NCBI RefSeq assembly: GCF_025602895.1
Contig: NW_026516212.1
Location: forward strand, 434,001 to 498,000
Length of the DNA: 64,000 nucleotides
Direction of reading: 5' to 3'
From: Polychytrium aggregatum
Taxonomy: Eukaryota > Chytridiomycota > Chytridiomycetes > Polychytriales
Notes under the pieces: generated by a model
Databases searched by the model: none
What the model was told of the DNA's origin: nothing
The model's input: only the letters and a program-made list of their open reading frames with translations
Position numbers and translations under genes: made by a program
Part shown: positions 9,173 through 18,596 of the stretch, piece by piece
Numbering within the stretch: position 1 is the first letter of the stretch
Layout of the letters: each line of letters begins with the position of its first letter

Positions 9173-11765
9173 ATGGCTCCCAAGCGAAAGACACCCCCGA
9201 TCCCGACCGGGATCACCCAATGACTCTCCTGTGGCCAAGAAGCCCACTATCAAATCGTGTCCCTCCTGTGGATTGACCAACCATGTTAGACCCTTCACCA
9301 AGAAGTGTACAGCCAGAGTTGACAGCAGCCCTGCCTCGGTCGCTGAAATGGTCAGCCAAGCACCCAAGGTCCCTGTATGTGCCACGTGCAAGCAAGTGGG
9401 TCATGCCAGAAGCAACAGTTCATTGTGTACCAAGAAGAACCCACTCTGGAGCTCTACCTTGCCTGACTGTGGCCCAAACGAGTATGCCAAGGCCGAGTAC
9501 TCGATCGTCAAGTGCACCCTCGATGCCATCATCAAGAACGATGCCTTGCACGACAAGATCGAGGAGACCGTCCGAGCCATGACACAAGTGCAGTACGAAG
9601 CATCTCGTCTCCTGGAGCTGCATCTCAGGCGGTGCTTGGACGAGGGCATCACTCTCCCCACCGTGTCGTCGAGTGATTCCTCGTTTGTTCGAAAGTGCTT
9701 CAATATGGTGCAAACAGGAACAGTGGGTGTCAGGACGAACACCCCAGAAGATGACAGGCACATCATCGACACCTATGAGATGTATCGAAGTACATGGAGC
9801 GAATCGTGTGTCCTGCCTCCAGTGTCCCTCCCGAAGGGTACTGGCTCGCAGGTTCTCGCATTGGCTGTCAAGACCTATGCTGTCAACTGCGAGACCCACA
9901 TCGTGGATCGATACTGGTCTCTCCTCCGTCGATACTGCAACCTGGCCCTGATTGCTCCCAAGGATGTGAAACGTCATACACACGTCGACAACTGTCAAGC
10001 TGATGGAGAATCCCCTCTCCAAGACACTCCTCGGTGATCTGAGGAAATCCTTCGCCCACCATGCCGACCAGTTGTATGAGTTTCGGTACGAAAGCCACCA
10101 GAGCCTGTACAAAGTCGTACCAATTCTGGTCAGTGAGGTCTCTCGCCTGACCCACCTGAAGGAGGCCCTCTTCATGGTGGTCTTTCAGAAGATGATCATT
10201 CCCAGGCTCGCGAGGGATACCGATGATCTGAAAGGAGAGCGTGGGCGACTGAACGAGGAAATGTGTTGCGCTATCGAACGAAGGCTGCCTGACAAGCACA
10301 ACGCACTCCAGACCCAGCACGAGGAGGTGTGCAAGCAGATCGCTGTGAACACGAAGCGGATCAAGCGATTGACCGACCGGCTTGCCCAGACCAAGAAGCG
10401 CCTCAACATCCCTCGAGCACAGTGCACCTTGGTCCCGCTCTGCGATGCCAGAGCCAAGTACATCAAGCTCGACACCAAAGCACTGTGGGAGATCCTTGGA
10501 TACCAGACTGGCACTGGTCTCAAGTGGGACGACCTGAAGACCAAGGTCAATGGCACCACAAAGCAAGAGACCTTTTGGCAGACCAACTTCAAGCTGGAGT
10601 CGAGACTCTTTGGTGCCAGGGAGGAAGGCAAGCAGCTCTTTGGTTGCGAGATCACCACCGATGGGGTCGGGTGCTCAATCACCACACTCAGGTACAAGAT
10701 CCTGAAGAAGGATCCTGATGTCAAGCCAGAAACCGTGGACAAGGACGACAAGACACTCAAGCTCACTCCCGAGAAGAAGATCCAGGCCAGGGTCGGTCCC
10801 ATTGACGACTCTCGGATCACATGGATCGGGATCGACCCTGGTGTGGGATCGATCTTCACCGCTGTCATTCGGGCACCCGGTCAACCATCCATCCAGGAGC
10901 AAGACGGTGTCAAGGTGACCAAGGCACAGCGTGCCAACGAGAAGATTGTGTCGTTCTCCAACAAGGAGTACCAGCATCGATGTGGCACCACCCAGGCGAC
11001 CAAGTGGATCCAGAGCACCCACAGGATCCTTGGTCTGCAGAAATGGATGAGCACCACACCGAGCCCCAAGATCCCTGGAGTGCCTTCTTTCTTGCGATAC
11101 ATCTACCATGTGTTCGATGGAGACATGCTGGACAAACAGCTGTACTTCAGCCTGACCCGGCGACGGCGATTCAAGCGACTCGATCTCCACACCAAGCGAC
11201 AGCGCACGTCCACGAGATGTGCAAGCAAGTCATCGACCAGGCACCAAAGGAGACCGAGGTGGTGATTGCCTTTGGGAATGCCTCCTGGAAACAGGGGAAG
11301 GGATATGCTTCCAGTCCCAGGAGACTCAGGTTTGCCAAGTACTTTGAGCAGTTCCACCACCACCAGAGACGACCACCAGACCCATCCGTCTCCAAGATCC
11401 ATGTGTGCTCGGTGAACGAGTTCAACACATCACAGGTGTGCTCACACTGCCGGGAATTCAAGCGACTTGAGTCACCCGAGTATCTTGATGTCGAGAAACC
11501 ACATTATGTACGGAGCTGTACAAGCTGCCATACGCTGTGGGATCGAGACATCAATGCAGCCAGGAACATGATCTCGGTATGTCAGTCGATCATCGTCACA
11601 GGAGATCGGCCGGGTGTATTCAAGACCATGCTTCCCAAACCAACCAAAACAAAGCGATTGCCGACGAAGACAGGAGTGCAATGCCATGGCCTGCCCGCTG
11701 GGCCTACAAGTCAGTCAGCGGGCTTCAGAAGCCAGAAAGTGACTGTCCCGTTTATTTCTGGATAG
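9173..11765 (+). pseudogene. Fanzor (eukaryotic TnpB-like RNA-guided nuclease), frame-shifted
   Basis: About 860 codons spread over four frame segments. A likely start at 9173 reads 'MAPKRKTPPIPTG', with a basic NLS-like beginning. The frame then changes near 9215, near 9970-10000 and near 11190-11205, with no intron signals there. Two zinc knuckles come first: 'CPSCGLTNHVRPFTKKC' and 'CATCKQVGHARSNSSLC'. A long helical region follows, then the RuvC-like core. 'WIGIDPGVGSIFTAV' carries the first Asp (10834-10836). 'VVIAFGNASW' lies where RuvC-II normally sits. Then come 'NEFNTSQVCSHC' and 'CTSC', forming a four-Cys zinc ribbon, and 'DRDINAARN' with the last Asp (11547-11549). This order is that of TnpB/Fanzor nucleases, which cut DNA guided by an RNA from the element's own end. 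Host genes around it have no frame shifts, so it is probably a decaying transposon copy. Confidence 0.85.
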
Positions 11766-11898
11766 ACTGTAAGTATCTTGCACCGTTCCTTGAGTATTTC
11801 TACAGTGGATGCCGGGTCGCCCATATTCTGGGCAGTCCACTTCGGGGTTGCCATCCCTCTTGGGATGGTCGATGTGAGGTGGTTGACTCCCTTGTGCA

Positions 11899-11899
<1 letters not shown>

Positions 11900-11937
<38 letters not shown>
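11900..11937. repeat. (GT)n microsatellite
   Basis: About 38 bases of GT dinucleotide, 130 bases past the shared right edge of the Fanzor copies. Confidence 0.95.
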
Positions 11938-11938
<1 letters not shown>

Positions 11939-12202
11939 CGGCGAGAGGCTTCTCGCCTTCCCTCGGGGGTCTCTCGCCAGAGACTGCTCTTCTCGCCGAC
12001 CGAGGTGGCTCCGAGAGCGCGTTTTTTCGTTCTCGCTCATTTTTTTAACAAGAGCTTTTTTCATAGTGTATGCGGGGCTGTCCGCGCCGGTCGTTTTTCT
12101 GTGCGACCTGCTGCGCCGCATGCCTATTTTTGCGTCGGTGCTGTTGCTGTGCCAACTGCGACGTGTGGGGCGATGCCGATACTGATGTGCGATGTGGGAT
12201 GC

Positions 12203-12253
12203 TGATGTGCAATGTGCAATGTGCAATGTGCAATGTGCAATGTGCAATGTGCG
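12203..12253. repeat. Heptamer minisatellite (ATGTGCA)n
   Basis: About seven near-perfect copies of a 7-base unit, flanked by degenerate copies ('gatgtgcgatgtggg'). Confidence 0.95.
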
Positions 12254-12594
12254 ATGATATCCGGCTCACAGCCGAGTGTCTCCACCCTCCGCCCATACGC
12301 AGTATCGTTCATCGCGTCTGAAGCACGGCTGCCTCGGACCTGTTGATCTATTCTGATGACATACACGCTGCTCAATCAAGCGTGTATGGCCAGTTTGGAC
12401 GACAAGAAAAGCAAAGTGGAATTCGGCACAACTATTCGTGCCGAGCGAATCCAGTTCATCGACGAGTCGGAATCGTGCGGTCCCAGGGTTTTACGGGCAG
12501 CCACACAAACCGTCTTGGCTCGTTCAATCATGACCTATCACTCCGTCTGGTACAAAACCCCCAGCCTTTGGACGGCTTCGGTCTCGCAAGCGCA

Positions 12595-15500
12595 TCAGTC
12601 TTGGTTTCTGGCTTTGCCGCTGCGGGCAGAGTCTTTGCCAGCTTGCTTCTTGAGTCGGGGCTTGGCGTCCTTGTCCTCTTGCTTCTTGAGCTTCCAGGAG
12701 TGATCCGAGAGGCGATCAAGGTGCTGGATGACCGGATTGATCCAAAACACCAGCGCTGCCAGGCCAAAGACAACGCAGGCCGTGCCCACGTAGTAGTAGC
12801 CGTCACGGGCAGTATTGCAGACGCCGCCAATGTTCTTGCACAGGTGGCGGGTATGGTCGTCAAGGCACTGGATCGCCTCGTTTGTGACGGGATCGTTCAG
12901 GCTGCATGTCGAATCGGTAAAGAGGTCGACGGCCTTCAGCACAAAGTAGCGAGGCCAAGTTCCGCCGAGGTTGCTCAAGGTGTTGAGCTGTTCCAAAAGC
13001 CCAGGCATCGCAGTGAGTCAGAAAATATCATCCTAGCAGAGACCGGCGTCGCCGCTGTCTTCTGTTTCAAGCCGCACAGAGCAGCACAGAGCAGCACAGA
13101 GCAGCACAGAGCAGCACAGAGCAGCATTGATCAGGGATGAGCGACAGGGCCAAGGCGCTTACCAGTGTCATGTACGTGCCGCCTGACCAACGAGATATTA
13201 ACATTAGTTGTCAAGGCAATTAGAACAAGCGCCACGCCAGCCACTGGAGATCGATGTTATCTCGTACCGATAGACGGATCGCTAATCTTGGAGAAGAAGC
13301 TGCCCATTCCGACAAACTGGACCGTGCTCATAAAGGATGACAGCACGGTGCTTGTGATCACAATGATCAAATAGGTGGTTGTGACTCCCCCTGTCGGGAA
13401 CATGGCAACGACAAGCATGCCAATCACGGCAAACAAGAGGCGTCCATAGTAGGCTTTGAGCCACTGAGTGTCCGATTGCATGGGATTTGGCCGCTGGCGG
13501 TCAGTGAATGCGCGAAAGCGATCGGGCTGTTGCAAGCGTATGCAGTGCAGCGACAAACAAGCACGAATGGACTCACGGGGCTCAGCGGTTTGGGCCCATT
13601 GCTCCACTTGGCGGCGTAGTATCCAAACAAAAGCTGGAATGGAAAGTCGATCAAGACGGCCATTCCCAAGTCTTCCTTGTGGAATCCCTTCTCGAGAAGC
13701 TTCAAACCCGTCACCGCCTCGTTGGCGATAAATCCAATCTTGGCAATCATCAGCAGGACGATAAACTGGCGCATATCTGGGAGGACAGCAACGGGGATGA
13801 AATAGCCACAGGCGTCAGGCGAGGACGTGACGATACAGCAGCACAGTACCGTTCGAGGACAGAGATGTGTTGCTCCGATCACAGCCCCACAGCGGTGGTT
13901 GGTAATATATCCTGCAGCACGGCCAACTTACGTGGCATCAGGCATACGCGCATGATGGTCTTGTAGACGGTGAGAATGTCGTCGGTGCTCTCCGAGTCGG
14001 TCTCCTGGAGATGCCATGTAAACCGCAGCGAGTTTAGTCCAAGGCTATCTCGACTACTGCCACCAATACAAAGAATACCGCTGAAAGTAGCAGGCGTGAC
14101 ATACCTCTCGCTGGACAAAGATAAGCCACAAGTCGCATAGGAGGAACATGACGCCCCAGAACTGCAGGTACGGCCCGAGCTGCAAGAGCCCGGTGTCCAT
14201 GGGCACGGACCGGATGAACTTGTTGCTGTCGAGCCGAGAGCAAGCAGAAGCTGGGTCAGTGCGGGTCGCAAGTCCATCTCCGATTCGGAGCGAATTCCCC
14301 GAGAGGTATCAAGCCTGACATTCGCCAATGCAGGGCTGGCAGTTTTGAGCGGCTGGAAGGCTCGAGCGTCCAGATATCCCTATTCTTCGGCATTGCATCT
14401 GACTGAATCGATGTCCAGTATCCTGGACCACACCCATGCGTCCATTGGAGTTTGTCGCAATACGAATACACCGGCATAATCGCCCACTCGGCAGGCCAGA
14501 TTCTCGCTCCAAGGCTTACCAAAACTCATGCGAATTGAAAGCCAGAAAGACGGTAAACGACAAAAAGTACCCCGAATTGAGGCCGATTGTTTGGGCAGTG
14601 GATGCATATATCTGCGGTACAGAGAGCATAAGTACGGGACGAGCAGGAAGTGTTTCAAGCTCGATGCCGCTCCGCTTCGGCAGTCGATGAGCAAGGCCAT
14701 GCTCAAGTGGGACCCGCTGAAGCAAATGTGGTGCGGCGCTCAAACTATACCTTGTTTTCACGGGACAAGAGCGTCAACGCCCATCCTGCAGAGCGGCGGT
14801 GTCCCCGAGAACAGAACAGAACGGGCAGCTCCAATTAGTCAGAGACCGTGCTGCACGGCCGATGCCTGTGGATCGGCAGACCAACGTCGCCTGCGGGGGA
14901 GTTGACAAGCACGGAGCATCGCACAGCAGAGCCGCACAGACAAACAGAGCGAGGGGCTCACCATCGACAGCAATGTCTTGAGTGGCACACAGAAAAACGA
15001 TCGTCGTGAAGGTCAAGGCCAGGGACCATACTGGGAGCTCGTCCTGGGGCCGTGATGACGTGGAGGGTTAAAAAAACGCGCAACACCGAGCCGACAGCAG
15101 CTTCAAGCCGGCAAGCGACGGAATCGTATCGTACCAGAGTGAGAATCTTGTCGACGGTGCCTCCCAGCGAGAACAGCCATATGCCCGTGATGGCTTGGAT
15201 CGGGATGATCCAAGACTTTCTTCGTCCGATCGGTATTGGCGAGAGAAAAAGCCGAGTCAAGGACAAAAGCGCCAAGAAAGCAGGGGATGGATCCAGCGCG
15301 ATGCAAGTGACGGCAGGAAGGAGTAAAGTCACAAATGCCGAACTCTAGCTCGATGCCCTTGCGCCGAGGCAAGATGCTCAAGCTGCTTGCAGCAGAACCA
15401 GCAAATGCAAAAGGATATATTTGAAGTAGATCGAGTCGACGATGGGGGACCAGAGGAGCTGGCGATGAGAAAGACGAGACCAAACGGGCGTCAGTCGATC

Positions 15501-16258
15501 AAGACGGGCACGATTACGATTGCGATTGCAGAGAGGGGAGGCTTGTGAAGAAGCACCGGCCAGCAGCCCACCTTGAGAGAGTAGGGATACGACGACAGCG
15601 AAAAGATGGCGATTTCAGAAAAACTCAGCTTGGACTTGAGCAAGAACGGGATGCTTCCAAACACAAGGCCGAGCGGGACGCCTTGGAGTGTGTCTAGTGG
15701 ACGAATGAGTTCAAGGATCGCCAGATCGCATCGACAGAGATTGTGGTGATGGCGGGACGATCGAAACGAAAGCGAGGATTGCAAAGCGATCGAAACGTAG
15801 GCGAGGATGGTGTGGGGTGATCAGCGATGCAAACGGAGCAGGTGTGCAGCTGCGATGCGGAGATGGTTGGCCTGTGCTGTGCATGCGAGATCACGGACGA
15901 CAGAGACAGGATCTCAATGGAGTCGGAGCAGAATCGAGATCTGCAGCCGTGGACGCTTGCAGGCGGACGTCGGCAAGGGCAGCGAAGCGAAGGGCAGCCG
16001 TGGATGGGAAGGCAGTTTGCAAAAGGAATAGGTGGCAGCAGAGCTCGGTCCCAGAAGATCTGGGCGATCAAAGCGCTTACAGAGGAGCACCAGGAGGATA
16101 AACTTCCCCAGGTCCTTCTTGAGATTTGCGGGTCTGTCTTGGGACATATCGGAGGATGCTGACGACGACGAGTCGGACGACGAGCGAGGGAGGAGCGGCG
16201 AGTCCTTTCTGGCCGAGGATCTGGAGATGGCGGGCGAGGGTGCGCCCCCGTCGGGCAT
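12595..16258 (-). CDS. Acetyl-CoA transporter, SLC33A1/AT-1 family
   Basis: Thirteen exons (16258-16081, 15693-15572, 15458-15419, 15232-15135, 15043-14962, 14785-14751, 14611-14520, 14225-14105, 14004-13932, 13776-13577, 13463-13268, 13182-13163, 12987-12595) join without a break to 549 aa, the same length as I recall for human SLC33A1. Diagnostic segments are 'YTLQGVPLGLVFGSIPFLL', 'LLWSPIVDSIYFKSIGRRKS', 'CATQDIAVDGWALTLLSREN', 'YASTAQTIGLNSGYFLSF' and 'SDPSIGGTYMTLLNTLSNLG'. The family has about 12 TM helices and carries cytosolic acetyl-CoA into the ER/Golgi lumen for acetylation. The first 50 residues are polar and Ser-rich. Introns are GT-AG except the third, which is AT-AC. Exon 12 is only 20 nt. 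Confidence 0.95.
13073..13126. repeat. 10-bp tandem repeat (GCAGCACAGA)n in an intron
   Basis: About five copies within the last intron of the acetyl-CoA transporter gene. Confidence 0.9.
15233..15418 (-). other. U12-type AT-AC spliceosomal intron
   Basis: Intron 3 of the acetyl-CoA transporter gene, 186 nt. The 5' end reads ATATCCTT, the full U12 AT-AC consensus. Near the 3' end is TCCTTGAC, matching the U12 branch-site consensus, about 24 nt before the terminal AC. Joining at AT/AC restores the conserved 'Y-F-K-S-I-G-R-R-K-S-W' in frame. No GT-AG solution does this, because there is no AG in the 35 bases before the conserved exon. Confidence 0.85.
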
Positions 16259-18596
16259 GTCAATGACGGTGTGGCCGGATATGATTTGCTGCGGGTTTTC
16301 AAGGGACAGGCCAGCCGGGGCAGAGATGCTGTTTCAGTGCCGAACAGGCGAGCGACGAGGCCACATCGCAGCAGACCTGGGGGCTTTGTTTGTCAGGCAC
16401 CAACCCCAGAGCCGAAGGCGTCACTTGACTTTGTCGGCGTCCAGGCCAGCGACAACCCCACACCGAGCCTGTGAGGTGGCCCAGGGGCATTGACGACGGG
16501 CACTCGGCCGGTGCTGGCAATGACGCAGGATGCGCTGGCGACGAGCAACCAGCCAGGGCCCTGGAGTCTGGCAAGCGGCCGAGAGAGTCTGGCAAACGAC
16601 CTGGCAGCGGGCACCGGCACGAAAACATGGCAGTATCGAGGAAGAGCGCCCAACGGCCAATGCCGGTGTTTTTGTTTTGCTCACAGTGCTCCTCCATCAC
16701 TGCCAGTTTGAGATTGCTTTGGAGTTGCCGCCGATCATTCGCATGCAGCAGATAGCGCCAACCGGTGCGGCTGCTCGGCTCGATTGACGCTTCAAGCGAG
16801 CTCGATGGGCTGGACTGGCTGGCATTGGGCCGGATGCAGACAGGATGCCCACGCAACGTCGGTGTATCGCCGAGTCGGAGAGACCTGTCATGCGTTGAGC
16901 GGCAGCTCGATTACAATGCCCGTTGCTGATCGATCAAGATCGAGACCATGCTACGACACCTGCCAACGTGTACTGGTGCCAGAGACACTACAGACACCAC
17001 CATTTGGTGGCGGCCGCACTCGCCCACACACACCGCTGGCCGGAATCGCCGTCGCGCTGAAGGCATCTGCCGGATCATCTCATCGCAGCCAGCGCCGACA
17101 CCAGGCGGAGGCGGCCTTTGTCGTTTCCCACCCCACCTATTGACTGACTGTCGTTTCCCACCAACTCACCGCCCCCGGTTTATCTCTCTCTCTATCTTTT
17201 CCCTTTCTTTCTTTGGGCTTGGTCTCTTTGCGGCCGCTCGGTGCTCGCCGCTCGGTGCCCGGCCCGCTGACCCCTCGGCGATGCTCGGCGATGCTCGGCG
17301 ATGCTCGGTGCTCCCCCACTCTCTCACCCGCAATCGCATCCGCCCAGACCAGATGCTCCTGGACCTGGATCTGGTGTCCTTGGCTGGGTCGGCCTGCTGG
17401 TCGCGATGCTGCTGGTCGGCAGCCGTATCAACCGGCCTGCCATCCGGCTCGCTCCGTATCAGCCGCACAGATCTGTGTACCCGACAAACGAGAAAGGCCT
17501 CGTCTGACACGATGAAAAAAATAGGACGTGACCCCTCTACAGTGGCTGTGTTCGGCTCGGGACCTGGTCAGCAGGCACATTAAGACACAGAATGAGTCAC
17601 GTGTGTGCCGACAGTCTGGTGCAGCCTCGTCCGAACGATGCCATTTTGGGACTGCTCGCTAGCCAATCAACAGCGTTGCTTCCCACACGTGCTCTGGCCC
17701 GATTTGGCATTCGCTTGCCGTCCCGCTCCGTCCCGCTCCGTTCCGGGACCCCTCCGCCCCGGTTTCTCCCGGCCCCGAACCTCTCATATCCTCATTCTCC
17801 CTCACCATGACCCGTTCTGAGAACTGCCTTTCGGACACCCCAGTTCCGACCGCCGTTGGGCGGCACCGTGAACTCCTGGGGCAATCCTCGGCCGTTCTAA
17901 CTAGTCCAGGATTAGGTCAAACCCGCGGTGGTCACTGCTCCACCAGCCAGTTTAACCTCAGAGTCGCAAACAGAATGCGGTATGATATGCCGTGTTCAGT
18001 AAAAACGCAAGTGATAACAAACCCGAAATGATAATAATCAAGATAATGTCCCATGGGGGCGAGGATATCTGGAGGGAATGAGCGATGCGGTTAGTTGAAG
18101 CGTCGCCTTCGAGCTCTCTCAGATGATACTCAATCGTCATGAAGGGACTTACTTGGATTTGGATGGCTTCCTACATTCGAGACATATTCAAGATAGTGAA
18201 AGAGGAAGCGTTAGAGTTAAAAACATTAGAGACATATTCATGATGCGGCTCATCCTCAATATGCATGCGTTTAACGGCACCTATGTCATCGATCGGCTCA
18301 TGGGCCCGCCGAGGAAGTTAGGATAGAGAGGGCCTGAGGGGAGTATTGACTTGAGCCTGACGACGGAAGCGGGCAGGAAGCGGTGGTCGGGGGGATATTT
18401 ATATTCCAAACCTTCCGACTTGACCTGTCATTACACTGATATGGTCACTATGGGTCAAGTTCGGACAAACTCCCTTCGTCATCAAGCGGCCTCAAGCACT
18501 TTTTGGCCCAACTACCTGCGACATTTGCATCGACTTGTCAAATCGGAGGATCTTGCTCGATAATATAAAAGCCACCTGGAATGGTTGATATAAGTA
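16259..18596. other. Intergenic region, no gene seen
   Basis: About 2.3 kb from the transporter start to the transposase stop. It must hold the transporter promoter and the left arm of the tnp2 element. A CTCGGCGATG tandem repeat lies at about 17275-17310. Composition becomes AT-richer from about 17950, which may be near the transposon edge. Open frames here have no recognisable content. Confidence 0.45.

Larger units (their letters stand above)
11766..12594. other. Intergenic, repeat-containing region
   Basis: It lies between the Fanzor stop and the 3' end of the acetyl-CoA transporter gene. It contains a (GT)n run at about 11900-11937, the minisatellite at 12203-12253, and T-rich stretches at 12025-12060. 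No gene is recognisable. Confidence 0.5.

Noticed and set aside
9960-10040. Programmed frameshift or intron explaining the Fanzor frame change
   Set aside because: No GT-AG pair of sensible length and no slippery site is visible; three separate shifts fit decay better.
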